Positions 48,894 to 58,787 are shown, counted from the first letter of the stretch. The stretch is 64,000 bases of DNA from Pseudomonas sp. ISL-84 (GCA_018613035.1 JAGGRA010000022.1:47849-111848); one strand, 5' to 3'. Program-made: numbers and translations. Notes: generated from the letters alone by a model not told the origin.

Positions 48894-50084
48894 ATGGAGA
48901 TTCAACTGGCACAACGAGTTAAAGCATTAACACCATCAACAACCTTGGCAATTACTGCAAAAGCAAAGGAATTAAAATCCCAGGGACATGATGTTATCGG
49001 ATTGGGAGCTGGGGAGCCTGATTTTAATACACCTCAGCATATCATTGAAGCTGCAGTCCAATCCATGAACGAAGGACATACAAAATATACCCCTTCTGCA
49101 GGGCTTCCGGCTTTAAAAAAAGAAATTGCAGCCAAGTTTAAAAGGGACCAGGGACTTGATTATGATGCTTCAGAGATTATCGTTACAAGCGGGGCAAAGC
49201 ATGGTTTATATACTCTTTTTCAGGTATTGCTTAACGAAGGGGATGAAGTAATTATCCCAATTCCATACTGGGTTAGTTACCCTGAGCAAGTTAAACTTGC
49301 TGGAGGAGTACCGGTTTATGCAGTGGGAAAAGAGGAGAATGAATATAAAATTACACCGGAACAGCTGGCTGAAAGCATCACAGACCGAACAAAAGCTGTG
49401 ATTATTAATTCGCCGAGCAACCCAACAGGAATGCTATATTCTGCAGAGGAATTAAAGGTATTGGGAGATGTTTGCCTAAAACATAATGTTTTAATTATTT
49501 CAGATGAAATATATGAGAAATTGGTTTATGGCAGCCATAAGCATACTTCCATTGCTGAGCTTTCAGCTGAATTGAAAGAGCAAACCATTATTATTAATGG
49601 GGTATCGAAGTCGCATTCCATGACGGGCTGGAGAATTGGCTATGCTGCAGGAAATAGAGAAATTATTAAAGCGATGACCAATCTTGCCAGCCATAGTACA
49701 TCCAACCCTACAACAACAGCACAATACGGATCCATTGCGGCATATGCCGGACCACAGGATATGCTTGCAGAGATGCGAGAAGCTTTTGAACATCGTTTAA
49801 ATATCATTTATGATAAATTAATTAAGATTCCAGGATTTAATTGTGTTAAACCTCAAGGAGCATTTTATTTATTTCCAAATGTACAAAAGGCGGCTAAACT
49901 GACAGGCTTTGATAACGTTGATGACTTTGCAAAAGCTTTACTGGAAGAAGCAATGGTTGCTGTTATTCCGGGCTCGGGCTTTGGATCTCCGGAAAATATC
50001 CGTTTATCCTATGCAACGTCTCTTGATTTGCTTGAAAAAGCAGTTGAGCGTATGCATAGCTTTGTTGAAAAGAATACAAAGTAA
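48894..50084 (+). CDS. aspB: Aspartate aminotransferase
   Basis: This PLP-dependent class I enzyme interconverts aspartate and oxaloacetate. The 396-residue protein has NSPSNPTG near residues 171-178 and the PLP-lysine block GVSKSHSMTGWRIGY near 236-250. The ATG at 48894 follows GGGAGGAAG; the open frame extends to 48879 inside that site. It lies directly before asnS, linking aspartate supply to asparaginyl-tRNA. Confidence 0.95.
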   Translation: MEIQLAQRVKALTPSTTLAITAKAKELKSQGHDVIGLGAGEPDFNTPQHIIEAAVQSMNEGHTKYTPSAGLPALKKEIAAKFKRDQGLDYDASEIIVTSGAKHGLYTLFQVLLNEGDEVIIPIPYWVSYPEQVKLAGGVPVYAVGKEENEYKITPEQLAESITDRTKAVIINSPSNPTGMLYSAEELKVLGDVCLKHNVLIISDEIYEKLVYGSHKHTSIAELSAELKEQTIIINGVSKSHSMTGWRIGYAAGNREIIKAMTNLASHSTSNPTTTAQYGSIAAYAGPQDMLAEMREAFEHRLNIIYDKLIKIPGFNCVKPQGAFYLFPNVQKAAKLTGFDNVDDFAKALLEEAMVAVIPGSGFGSPENIRLSYATSLDLLEKAVERMHSFVEKNTK

Positions 50085-50142
50085 TACTTAGTGATGGAGT
50101 GCCGGATGATATCCGGCCTTCTTCCGTCTTATTTAATGAAAA

Positions 50143-50384
50143 GGCTCTGTTATAGCTTAATGTTGTTTTTTAGCACCCTGTTGATTGGAGCGGAAGGCAC
50201 GAGCTCCTCGAAAATGCATTCGCATTTTCTTCGTGCGGTGTTTACTCAAGGAAGCTTATTCAAAGTCCTGCGGGAGTGCGGATCAAGGGAGACCCCGCAG
50301 GAGCAAAGCGACGAGGAGGCTCCCGGACCGCCCGCGGAAAGGGAGTGCCTCGTGCTGAAATCAACAGGCAAATTTAACAGAGCC
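50143..50384 (+). repeat. Family A repeat, best-preserved long copy
   Basis: A perfect ten-base outer inverted repeat (GGCTCTGTTA at 50143-50152, TAACAGAGCC at 50375-50384) encloses a perfect eight-base inner one (TGTTGATT at 50179-50186, AATCAACA at 50359-50366). Inside are a GAAAATGC-ATTC-GCATTTTC hairpin near 50209-50228 and CCTGCGGG pairing with CCCGCAGG. I use this as the type copy of the family. It has no coding capacity I trust. Confidence 0.85.
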
Positions 50385-50506
50385 AATGAAAAATATCATT
50401 TATTATGTTGAAAACTACTGTATTATTGCTTGTCAGAGGGCTGGAAGGTATAATATATAGCGATACATAAGAAGCGATTGCTTAGATTTTTTGGAGGGAA
50501 CATAAA

Positions 50507-51802
50507 TTGACAAAAACAACAATTTCTCAAGTTCATAAATATGTTGACCAGGAAGTTACCATTGGAGCATGGATTGCCAATAAACGATCAAGCGGAAAGA
50601 TTGCTTTTTTGCAGCTTCGTGATGGAACAGGCTTTATCCAGGGAGTAGTCGTGAAGGCTGAAGTCCCTGAAGAAATATTCCAAGGTGCAAAATCAGTGAC
50701 ACAGGAATCTTCGGTATATGTTACTGGCAAGGTTCAAACGGATGAACGTTCACCTTTCGGCTATGAGCTCCTGGTAACCGGGCTTGAAGTCATTCATCAG
50801 GCTGTGGATTATCCAATTACTCCAAAAGAACATGGAACTGAGTTCTTAATGGATAACCGCCATTTATGGCTGCGCTCCCGCCGCCAGCATGCAGTAATGA
50901 AAATTAGAAATGAAATTATCCGTGCAACATATGAATTCTTCAATGAGCAGGGATTCTCCAAGGTGGACCCGCCAATTTTAACAGGAAGTGCACCGGAAGG
51001 AACTTCAGAGCTTTTCGCAACTAAATATTTTGATGAAGATGCATATTTATCACAAAGTGGCCAGCTATATATGGAGGCAGCTGCTATGGCGCTTGGAAAA
51101 GTTTTTTCATTCGGACCGACGTTCCGTGCTGAAAAATCCAAAACACGCCGCCATTTAATTGAATTCTGGATGATTGAGCCTGAAATGGCTTTCTGCGAAT
51201 TCGATGATAACCTTAAAGTCCAGGAAGAATATGTTTCCCACATAGTGCAATCCGTTTTGAAAAATTGTGCAATTGAACTTAAGACACTTGGCCGCGATAC
51301 AGACAAGCTAGAAAAGATTACAGCTCCATTCCCGCGCATCACATATGACGAAGCGATTAAATTCCTTCAGGAAAAAGGCTTTGATGATATCAAGTGGGGT
51401 GATGATTTCGGTGCACCACATGAGACGGCTATTGCTGAAAGCTACGACAAGCCAGTCTTTATCACACATTATCCAACATCCCTGAAACCTTTCTATATGC
51501 AGCCTGATCCTTCAAGGGAAGATGTGGTATTATGTGCAGATTTGATTGCTCCTGAAGGTTATGGAGAAATAATCGGGGGGTCTGAGCGTATCCATGACTT
51601 TGATCTTCTTAAGAAGCGCCTGGAGCAGCATAATTTGGAAATGGATGCATACAAATGGTATCTTGAATTGCGTCAGTACGGTTCTGTACCGCATTCCGGT
51701 TTCGGCCTTGGCCTGGAAAGAACAGTTGCATGGATAAGCGGAGTGGAGCATGTACGTGAAACAATCCCGTTCCCTCGTTTGCTAAACCGTTTATATCCAT
51801 AA
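50507..51802 (+). CDS. asnS: Asparaginyl-tRNA synthetase
   Basis: This class II synthetase charges tRNA-Asn. The 431-residue protein has an N-terminal OB-fold anticodon domain (residues 14-105) and a class II core with [17 protein letters not shown] near residues 204-220 and the motif 3 [11 protein letters not shown] near 402-412. It starts at TTG behind TTGGAGGGAAC. No T-box leader is visible. Confidence 0.97.
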   Translation: MTKTTISQVHKYVDQEVTIGAWIANKRSSGKIAFLQLRDGTGFIQGVVVKAEVPEEIFQGAKSVTQESSVYVTGKVQTDERSPFGYELLVTGLEVIHQAVDYPITPKEHGTEFLMDNRHLWLRSRRQHAVMKIRNEIIRATYEFFNEQGFSKVDPPILTGSAPEGTSELFATKYFDEDAYLSQSGQLYMEAAAMALGKVFSFGPTFRAEKSKTRRHLIEFWMIEPEMAFCEFDDNLKVQEEYVSHIVQSVLKNCAIELKTLGRDTDKLEKITAPFPRITYDEAIKFLQEKGFDDIKWGDDFGAPHETAIAESYDKPVFITHYPTSLKPFYMQPDPSREDVVLCADLIAPEGYGEIIGGSERIHDFDLLKKRLEQHNLEMDAYKWYLELRQYGSVPHSGFGLGLERTVAWISGVEHVRETIPFPRLLNRLYP

Positions 51803-51847
51803 TGTAACTGCCCGTTAATCCGGGAAGAAATGAATATTAGCAAAGCA

Positions 51848-51874
51848 AAAAATCCGCCATCACGCGGATTTTTT
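51848..51874. terminator. Bidirectional terminator after asnS
   Basis: AAATCCGC and GCGGATTT flank CATCAC, with A and T runs on both sides. It can serve asnS and the minus-strand candidate gene at 51873. Confidence 0.88.
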
Positions 51875-51974
51875 ACTTCTTGTGATATCGAATGAACATT
51901 CTGAAGTTAGAAGGCCACATGTCTTGCCAGTCAAGATAAAACTTCATGGAAAACTTACCGGTTATTCTCCTCAC
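51873..51974 (-). CDS. Candidate small protein, unrecognised
   Basis: A minus-strand frame codes for up to 33 residues from a GTG (or 24 from the ATG at 51947). The sequence is rich in aromatic and basic residues (FYLDWQDMWPSNFRMFIRYH). It ends exactly at the terminator at 51848. The ribosome site is unclear: GAGGAG lies at 51967-51972, too far from the ATG. It is divergent from dnaD. I do not recognise it. Confidence 0.35.
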   Translation of the reverse strand: MRRITGKFSMKFYLDWQDMWPSNFRMFIRYHKK

Positions 51975-52018
51975 TTTAGTCTTTATGTTCATGATATACT
52001 TAAAAGGAGGTGTCCCTA

Positions 52019-52729
52019 ATGTCAAAAAAAAGTTTATTGAAATGGCTTCAGGAAGGTAATATTTCCATCCCTGGAGTACTGTTAAGCCAATATAAAGAAA
52101 TGAATCTGAATGAACATGAACTTGTTTTGTTACTGCATGTAATTTCCTTTATAGAACATGGGAATGAGTTTCCCACCCCAGTTGAATTATCTTCCCGCAT
52201 GACTATATCTGTAGCAGAATGTACGGAGATGCTAAGAAAATTAATTCAAAAAGGTTATATTGAGATTAAAGACAGCTATTCAGCTGATGGCATCCGTTTT
52301 GAAAAGTACCATCTTGATCCGCTTTGGGAGAAGCTTATTGACCAATTTCTTCTTATCGGCAAAAAGGAAGAGGCGGTTAGGCTGCAGCAAGACGAAACAG
52401 ACCTGTATACATGCTTTGAAAGGGAATTTGGCAGGCCACTTTCGCCGTTTGAGTGCGAGACACTTGCACTATGGATGGACGATGACCACCATGATCCCCA
52501 TATAATTAAGGCTGCACTAAGAGAATCTGTCCTGTCCGGTAAACTAAACTTCAGATATATAGACAGAATTTTATTTGAATGGAAAAAGAATGGCATCAAG
52601 ACAATTGAACAGGCTAAAAGCTACGGAAAAAAATTCAGGCAAAACCAATCTCAGCAAAGAAATAAAAGAGAAGATATACCTTCCCAGACAACCAAGTCAG
52701 TTCCTTTTTACAATTGGCTTGAACAGTAA
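52019..52729 (+). CDS. dnaD: DNA replication initiation protein DnaD
   Basis: This protein acts with DnaA and DnaB to load the helicase at oriC and in restart. The 236-residue protein has an N-terminal winged-helix DDBH1 domain (residues 1-115) and a C-terminal DDBH2 domain with the conserved YIDRILFEW motif near residues 182-190. The ATG at 52019 follows AAAAGGAGGTG. It forms a unit with nth and ypoC. Confidence 0.95.
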   Translation: MSKKSLLKWLQEGNISIPGVLLSQYKEMNLNEHELVLLLHVISFIEHGNEFPTPVELSSRMTISVAECTEMLRKLIQKGYIEIKDSYSADGIRFEKYHLDPLWEKLIDQFLLIGKKEEAVRLQQDETDLYTCFEREFGRPLSPFECETLALWMDDDHHDPHIIKAALRESVLSGKLNFRYIDRILFEWKKNGIKTIEQAKSYGKKFRQNQSQQRNKREDIPSQTTKSVPFYNWLEQ

Positions 52730-52772
52730 TGGTAATTCTGAAAAAATAGATAAAAAGTAAGTGGTGATTTCT

Positions 52773-53429
52773 TTGTTAAATAAAACACAAATCCGATATT
52801 GCCTTGATACAATGGGAGAAATGTTCCCGGAAGCACACTGTGAATTAATTCATTCCAATCCCTTTGAACTTGTAATAGCAGTCGCTTTGTCTGCGCAGTG
52901 TACCGATGCGCTGGTAAATAAGGTGACAAGAAATCTGTTTCAAAAATACAAAACTCCGCAGGACTATCTTGAGGTTCCATTAGATGAGCTGCAGGAGGAT
53001 ATCCGTTCAATTGGGCTATATCGGAATAAAGCAAAAAACATCCAAAAACTTTGCCGGATGCTCCTTGATGACTATAATGGAATCGTGCCCCGAGACAGGG
53101 ATGAGCTGACAAAGCTGCCGGGTGTCGGCCGTAAAACGGCCAATGTAGTTGTATCTGTCGCCTATGGTGTCCCGGCTATTGCTGTTGATACTCATGTAGA
53201 ACGTGTCAGTAAAAGGCTTGGTTTCTGCCGCTGGAAGGACTCCGTTCTAGAAGTGGAGAAAACATTAATGAAAAAGGTGCCCATGGATGAATGGTCCGTG
53301 ACCCATCATCGCATGATCTTCTTTGGAAGGTATCATTGCAAAGCTCAAAATCCTCAATGTGAAATTTGCCCTCTTCTGGACCTGTGCAGGGAAGGAAAAA
53401 AGCGGATGAAGGGTAAGCAAGAAAAATGA
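52773..53429 (+). CDS. nth: Endonuclease III
   Basis: This bifunctional DNA glycosylase/AP lyase acts on oxidised pyrimidines. The 218-residue protein has the helix-hairpin-helix LPGVGRKTANVV with catalytic Lys121, Asp139 in AVDTHVER, and the four-Cys iron-sulfur loop CX6CX2CX5C near the C-terminus. The TTG start at 52773 behind AAGTGGTGA gives MLNKTQIRYCLD, matching the family. It overlaps ypoC by four bases. Confidence 0.96.
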   Translation: MLNKTQIRYCLDTMGEMFPEAHCELIHSNPFELVIAVALSAQCTDALVNKVTRNLFQKYKTPQDYLEVPLDELQEDIRSIGLYRNKAKNIQKLCRMLLDDYNGIVPRDRDELTKLPGVGRKTANVVVSVAYGVPAIAVDTHVERVSKRLGFCRWKDSVLEVEKTLMKKVPMDEWSVTHHRMIFFGRYHCKAQNPQCEICPLLDLCREGKKRMKGKQEK

Positions 53430-53959
53430 ATGGGCAGCTAATCATCCCCATTGCAGCTCAGCTTTGCCAACCTTTATTCAATAAGCAGCAGGAAGAGATA
53501 ACACTAGACGAAAGAATGCTTAAAATCCAACATCTTGACCCGCCATTTTTGTATGATGCTGCATACTACGCCGGGATAGAGGCCTTAAAACCTTGGGAAA
53601 AAAAAGAAGAGTGCATTCCTGTGCTGCAGGAGGAATGGAAAGAACAAAAATGGATTCTTGATAAGTGCTTTGCTAATCGAAACCAAAAAGCTGCCGAAGA
53701 ACCGATAAAAACAGCCATTGGGTTATTTCTGCAGCTATTATTTTGGACAAACGGCAAGCCTGTTGATTTTCAAGCAGAGGTGGGGGAGTTGAAGATAAAA
53801 CCAGTTAACCTAGAGGAAAGACTGGATTTTATATTTGAGCGTCCAGCTTCTTACCACGCCTATATCCAGCTGTCCGAACTGATGTATGAAATAGAAAAGC
53901 AGTATATGAAGCATATTACATTGGAAAATATAAAGAAGAAAGCGCCTGGAGGAAAATAG
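53426..53959 (+). CDS. ypoC: YpoC family protein
   Basis: This 177-residue soluble, mainly helical protein is of unknown function, conserved behind nth in Bacillus. Its start overlaps the nth stop (ATGA). Its last codons form part of the terminator that follows. Confidence 0.8.
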   Translation: MNGQLIIPIAAQLCQPLFNKQQEEITLDERMLKIQHLDPPFLYDAAYYAGIEALKPWEKKEECIPVLQEEWKEQKWILDKCFANRNQKAAEEPIKTAIGLFLQLLFWTNGKPVDFQAEVGELKIKPVNLEERLDFIFERPASYHAYIQLSELMYEIEKQYMKHITLENIKKKAPGGK

Positions 53960-53969
53960 GCGTTTTTTT
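53943..53969 (+). terminator. Terminator overlapping the ypoC stop codon
   Basis: CGCCT pairs with AGGCG around ten bases, followed by seven T. The 5' arm is inside the ypoC coding region. Confidence 0.7.
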
Positions 53970-54088
53970 ATTTAAACATGTTTAAAGGGTGGTAGTCCCG
54001 CAAAAATGGGTTCCATCCGGGCTCATATTAAGAAGTCGGGTTTATAAACGTCGGATTCGGCACACAACATCGAATCACGCTCAACATC

Positions 54089-54123
54089 GAAAAAGCTGAC
54101 TCATATTTGAGTCAGCTTTTTTG
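54089..54123. terminator. Bidirectional terminator between ypoC and ponA
   Basis: AAAAGCTGACTCA and TGAGTCAGCTTTT form a near-perfect palindrome with a short loop. It ends ponA on the minus strand and backs up ypoC. Confidence 0.92.
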
Positions 54124-54130
54124 ATTTACT

Positions 54131-56803
54131 TTAATTGGTAGAATTTGATCCGGACCCTGAGCCAGTTCCAGAACCAGAGCCTCCAGAATTGCCGCCTGTG
54201 CCGTCTCCAGTGCCTGTTCCGGTACCGGTACCGCCATTTCCGGTTCCAGTACCGTCGCCGTCACCTCCACCTTCACCTTCACCAGTGTCGTTACCTGCGT
54301 CTTCACCGTCACCTTGGCCATCTTCATTTCCGCCATCGTCTTCAGAACCGCCGTCATCCTGGTTACCGCCCTGTTCGCCGTCTTGGCCATCCTGGCCTTC
54401 TTGACCGGTATCGTCCTGTTCTTCTCCTTCAGCATCATCTTCCTCAATGATGCTTGGATCAGGGATTTCAACCTTGACAGATGCAGGATCACTTTGCTGG
54501 TTTCCTCGAATGGCTGTTACTTTAAAGGTATAGACAGCGCCGGGTTGCGGGTTGGCAACCTTTAAGCCCTTTTCGGATGTAGTGCTAAGCTGCTGGTCGC
54601 CGCCTTCATTCACCGATACGGTTACCTCAAACTGAGTGCCTTCCGCATCATTTGGATATTCCCAAGTAAGTGTGATTTCATTTGCTGCCTGGTCATAGCT
54701 TGCTCCCAAGCCGGATGGTGAGTCCAGTTTATCAAATTTCTCAGATACTTCTGTTGGAGCATTTCCTTTTACAGCATATTCATAAATAATTTGGTCTTTT
54801 GGTGTGAATTGGCTTGCTAGTTTAGCAGGGTTGCTGCCTCTCTCAATCGCTACCTTTTCCACAGTCTTAGGAACTTTAAAGTCTGCTGTTTCTTTCCCTT
54901 GGGATACATGTGCCATCAAATTGCTAAAAAGTTTTTGGGCAATTTTTTGGTCAGCACCCGCACTGATATAGTTCTTTCTGTCTTGATATCCCGTCCAAAT
55001 GGCTGCAGTATAGTTTGTCGTATAACCCGCAAACCATGCATCAGGAACAGCCCCATCTGGTATTCCAAATTCTTGTTCTTGTTCTTTAGAGTAATTCGTA
55101 GTTCCGGTTTTTCCTGCTATAGGGAGACCTGGAACGTCAGCCAAACGGCCAGTTCCATATGATGATTTCACAACACTCTTAAGCATGTCACTGATCATGA
55201 ATGCTGTGTATTCCTTCATGACAACTTCAGATTCAGGTTTTAAATCAAGCTTTGTTCCATCACGCATTTCAATTTGTTTTACTGCATGCGGTTCCGTGTA
55301 AAAGCCATTGTTTCCAAAAGCACTATAAGCCCCTGCAACCTGCATGGATGAAACCTCATAAGCACCGATAGAATAGGATTCATACATTTCATCCATTGGA
55401 ATACCTAAGTTCTTGGTGAATTCGAGTGCTTTATCTGTTCCTACTTCCTGCAAAGTTTTCAAGGCTGGGATATTCCGTGAACGTGCGAGCGCTTCACGCA
55501 TGGACATTGGGCCCATGTGCCTTCCATCCCAGTTGTTGATTTCTGTTCCGCCTGTATACGTATGAGGTTCATCCACAATTGTATGGTAGGTACCCCATTT
55601 TAAATACTCGATTGCAGGACCGTAATCGACAATTGGTTTAAAAGTTGAACCTGCGTGTCTCTTTTGGTCCACAGCGAAATTAAATCCGCGCTTAACTTTT
55701 TGGTTCCGTCCGCCGCCAATCGCCCTGATTTCGCCTGTTTTAGTATCAAGAAGGGTAATACCAGCCTGGAATTCTTCATCTGGATATTCAACAGCCTCAT
55801 TTGTGTTTAAAATCGTTTCAACATGCTTCTGTGCATTAGGATCCAGTGTTGTATAAATCTTTAATCCATCAGAATAAGGATCGAGATCCGGGTACTTCTT
55901 TTCAACCTCGTCTAATACCACATCTATAAAAGCATCATAGTTGGATTCATCAGTTTCTCTTTTATCTTCTGCTACAAGAGTGGATTCAACAGGCACTTTT
56001 TGCGCTGCTTCCATTTCTTCCTTAGATATGAAACCATGCTGATTCATAAGTGAAAGGACAATATTTCTCCGTTTTTCTGCTTTCTCAGGATAGTCGAACG
56101 GATTGTAGTTGTTGGGGCTTTGCGGCATGCCTGCCAAAAGGGCAGCTTCATGCAGCTCCAGTTCATCTAATTCTTTATCAAAAAAGATCTTCGATGCTGT
56201 TAAGACACCATGGCCTTCTGACATATAAATTTTGTTGACATACATTTCGAAAATTTCCTGTTTTGTATACTTTCGCTCAAGCTGGAATGACAGCCATGCT
56301 TCCTGTGCTTTCCTGCTAAGCGTTTTATCATTATTTAAAAATGAGTTCTTGACTACCTGCTGGGTGATCGTACTGGCTCCCTCTGAACCAAATCCACGGG
56401 TTACGTTGGCAATCACTGCTCCGCCTAATCGAATTAAGTCCATCCCATTATGTTTATAAAAACGGACATCCTCAGTTGCCAAAAAGGCATTCTCAACAAG
56501 TTTGGGTATATCTTCATAGGCAACATAATCCCTGTTTTCAGATCCTACATCTACAATGAAATTGTTTTCCATATCATAAATTTGTGAAGAAATCGGATCC
56601 TTTAATAGCTTTTCATCAAGCTTGGGAGCATCTTTAATCATAAAAGCAAATGTGCCAGCACCTAAAAGCATTCCAGCGATTCCTAGAGCAATTAAAATAA
56701 GAAAAATACGTTTAAAAGTACCTGAAGCTTTCTTCTTCCCCTTATTTTTTGGCTTGGATTGCTGTTTGCGGCGCTCCTCTCTTGATTGATATTTTTCTGC
56801 CAT
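54131..56803 (-). CDS. ponA: Penicillin-binding protein 1A (class A PBP)
   Basis: This bifunctional glycosyltransferase/transpeptidase is anchored in the membrane by an N-terminal helix (about residues 28-52). The glycosyltransferase domain has ATEDVRFYKHNG near residue 100; the transpeptidase motifs are STFKP (SxxK), SRN (SxN) and KTGTT. A fibronectin type III domain follows, near residues 712-800. The last roughly 90 residues are acidic and then Gly/Thr/Ser-rich, low in complexity and surely disordered. AAAGGATG supports the start at 56803; starts at 56815 and 56827 are also open. recU is directly upstream, as in B. subtilis. Confidence 0.95.
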   Translation of the reverse strand: MAEKYQSREERRKQQSKPKNKGKKKASGTFKRIFLILIALGIAGMLLGAGTFAFMIKDAPKLDEKLLKDPISSQIYDMENNFIVDVGSENRDYVAYEDIPKLVENAFLATEDVRFYKHNGMDLIRLGGAVIANVTRGFGSEGASTITQQVVKNSFLNNDKTLSRKAQEAWLSFQLERKYTKQEIFEMYVNKIYMSEGHGVLTASKIFFDKELDELELHEAALLAGMPQSPNNYNPFDYPEKAEKRRNIVLSLMNQHGFISKEEMEAAQKVPVESTLVAEDKRETDESNYDAFIDVVLDEVEKKYPDLDPYSDGLKIYTTLDPNAQKHVETILNTNEAVEYPDEEFQAGITLLDTKTGEIRAIGGGRNQKVKRGFNFAVDQKRHAGSTFKPIVDYGPAIEYLKWGTYHTIVDEPHTYTGGTEINNWDGRHMGPMSMREALARSRNIPALKTLQEVGTDKALEFTKNLGIPMDEMYESYSIGAYEVSSMQVAGAYSAFGNNGFYTEPHAVKQIEMRDGTKLDLKPESEVVMKEYTAFMISDMLKSVVKSSYGTGRLADVPGLPIAGKTGTTNYSKEQEQEFGIPDGAVPDAWFAGYTTNYTAAIWTGYQDRKNYISAGADQKIAQKLFSNLMAHVSQGKETADFKVPKTVEKVAIERGSNPAKLASQFTPKDQIIYEYAVKGNAPTEVSEKFDKLDSPSGLGASYDQAANEITLTWEYPNDAEGTQFEVTVSVNEGGDQQLSTTSEKGLKVANPQPGAVYTFKVTAIRGNQQSDPASVKVEIPDPSIIEEDDAEGEEQDDTGQEGQDGQDGEQGGNQDDGGSEDDGGNEDGQGDGEDAGNDTGEGEGGGDGDGTGTGNGGTGTGTGTGDGTGGNSGGSGSGTGSGSGSNSTN

Positions 56804-56841
56804 ATATATGTTCATCCTTTCTGACAATCAGACTGAAAAAA

Positions 56842-57456
56842 TTAGTAGTTAAGGTTATAAAGATAATCTATTATCTTAATATAGTCAATTCTGGGCTGAA
56901 ATCCAAGCGGGATGTGATGCCCGCTGCTTTCAATTTCTGTTTTTGTAATAGATTTTCTTCCTCCATCCTTCATTCTTTTCCAGTAGGTGAGCAAATAATG
57001 CGCCTCTAAGAGGTAGACTTCTTCAGTTGCTGAAAAGCGAAGAAGGACAAAGCAAATTCCTCTCTGGGCCAAAACTGTCTCCATATGCTTAACTTGGTGT
57101 TCATGAAAGTTTTTAAGCGGAAAAGAGGTGGTGTTTTGAGTTTCCTTTGCTTCAAAATCAATATATTTACCTTTATAAACACCATTATAATCTGTTGTTG
57201 ATGCTTGTTTAAAATATGCCTCTTTGATTACTGCTGCACTTCTCTTTGGATAATCTACCTGTACAATTTGGACAGGTGTAGGCTTTTTATGGATGGAAGC
57301 TATGCCGTGTTCCAGGTAGAACTCATTTGTTTCATTTATATCTTCCTCCAGAGTCATCCCGCGATTGCTGTAGGACCATTTTTGCTCTGCTTTCATTGTT
57401 TTTGTACTTTTGGCAGCAGGGACATATTTCCTGCCATTCGGATAATGGAAATTCAT
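56842..57456 (-). CDS. recU: Holliday junction resolvase RecU
   Basis: This enzyme cleaves Holliday junctions in recombination and chromosome segregation. The 204-residue protein begins [11 protein letters not shown] and has the nuclease core around [18 protein letters not shown] (Asp, Glu and Lys of the PD-(D/E)XK site) near residues 95-112. The ATG at 57456 follows CGGGGTGA; the longer frame to 57504 is not needed. It is transcribed with ponA. Confidence 0.95.
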   Translation of the reverse strand: MNFHYPNGRKYVPAAKSTKTMKAEQKWSYSNRGMTLEEDINETNEFYLEHGIASIHKKPTPVQIVQVDYPKRSAAVIKEAYFKQASTTDYNGVYKGKYIDFEAKETQNTTSFPLKNFHEHQVKHMETVLAQRGICFVLLRFSATEEVYLLEAHYLLTYWKRMKDGGRKSITKTEIESSGHHIPLGFQPRIDYIKIIDYLYNLNY

Positions 57457-57755
57457 GCAGTCACCCCGTTTTAAACTACTCCCTATCATAACAAAAGTCA
57501 GCAATCTTTGGTTGAATAAAAAGTTCTAATTAACAAACGCTAAGGGAAACTTTCGTCATTGGGTGCCTTTTCGGCTGAAGGTTTGTTGAGCATCGTCGAC
57601 ACCGCCACTAAGAAGTTGCCAAACAAGTTTAGTCTTGTTAAACAGATCTTGTCGAAACGGCCAGTTAAGCCCTCAATGGCTTGGTTTTAGCTGAAAAAAG
57701 TTTTAATGATGTTTCGCCTGCGTTAATACTTATTCATTTCCTGGGGTGAAATGCT

Positions 57756-58748
57756 ATGTTTTTACCTGGAAAATATACCTTTGCTCGTTTTGCAAAAAAC
57801 GAGCAATTATTAATAAAGCACATTAACAAAATGACTGCAAAAAATAATATTGATAATATTTCCAGGACAGATGCTTATTTTGATTTTTATAGGGAGCACC
57901 CTGAAATATGCTGGGCTTTTCTTGCCTCCATGGTGTCGCGTAACGCGGGATGGAATATGTGCGATCTTGAAGGCGCCTGCTTCCCAAAGCTTATTGGAAA
58001 GCAGGTGAGGGATATGCTTTATCTAACATATGAAAGAGCTAATTGGATGATCTTTCAGGATGCATATCCTCAATTGCTCATCTATCATTATTCGACGAAA
58101 ATGAATCGGCCAATGTTTCATTTATTAAAAACTTTTCATGTTTCATCATTTATGGAACAGGAATGGATGCATTTCTGGAGTGAAGGAAATAAAAAGAGGT
58201 TAATAATTTCACTTATTATTAATGAACAGAATGTGATCCAAGAGCCAGTGATGGAACACCCTGTTTATAAAAATAAAGTCTTTCATTCACTGCTTTTTTG
58301 CTTTCAGGATTATTTTCATTTTAGCTCTGTTATCTTTCCTACATGTAAAGGTGAATTATACGGAGCCAGTGTTAACGGTTTCAGGTCGGTGTCTAAAAGG
58401 ATAGATCTCGGAAAAAGGCTTGCTGAAATTTTGTTCGATCCCGGTTATTATACGGCTATTTATGAATTCGCATCCACCACAATTCATACAGGCTCAAGAC
58501 ACGACTATGAAAAGTATTTTAAGAGGAGGGTACCAAGAAACACTCCTTTCCTACGCTGTACATACCCTATAATTAATCATCACATTCATCAATTTAATGA
58601 TTGGTCTTCAAAAAAGCGAATTCAGAAAAAATGGCAAAAAGAAACCGTAAGTCAAAGACATCCAATCCATATAACAGAGTGGTATTTGCACAAACAAAAG
58701 CAGCTGAAAGCAGCTGCTTGGCTGGGGAACCTGTTTAATTCCAAATAA
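57756..58748 (+). CDS. yppC: DUF2515 family protein YppC
   Basis: This 330-residue protein of unknown function is divergent from recU, as in B. subtilis. It is rich in aromatic and basic residues, with a possible membrane-interacting N-terminal half. GGGGTGA precedes the ATG. The 299-base gap to recU holds an AACAAG/CTTGTT inverted repeat near 57633-57650 and no gene. Confidence 0.85.
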   Translation: MFLPGKYTFARFAKNEQLLIKHINKMTAKNNIDNISRTDAYFDFYREHPEICWAFLASMVSRNAGWNMCDLEGACFPKLIGKQVRDMLYLTYERANWMIFQDAYPQLLIYHYSTKMNRPMFHLLKTFHVSSFMEQEWMHFWSEGNKKRLIISLIINEQNVIQEPVMEHPVYKNKVFHSLLFCFQDYFHFSSVIFPTCKGELYGASVNGFRSVSKRIDLGKRLAEILFDPGYYTAIYEFASTTIHTGSRHDYEKYFKRRVPRNTPFLRCTYPIINHHIHQFNDWSSKKRIQKKWQKETVSQRHPIHITEWYLHKQKQLKAAAWLGNLFNSK

Positions 58749-58776
58749 AAAAGCAAGGAATTTTCCTTGCTTTTCC
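58749..58776. terminator. Bidirectional terminator between yppC and sspM
   Basis: AAAAGCAAGGAA pairs with TTCCTTGCTTTT; it suits both converging genes. Confidence 0.9.
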
Positions 58777-58787
58777 CATTGAGGTTC

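Noticed and set aside
50400-50506. T-box or other riboswitch upstream of asnS
   Set aside because: No T-box sequence or specifier stem was found; the leader is short and AT-rich.
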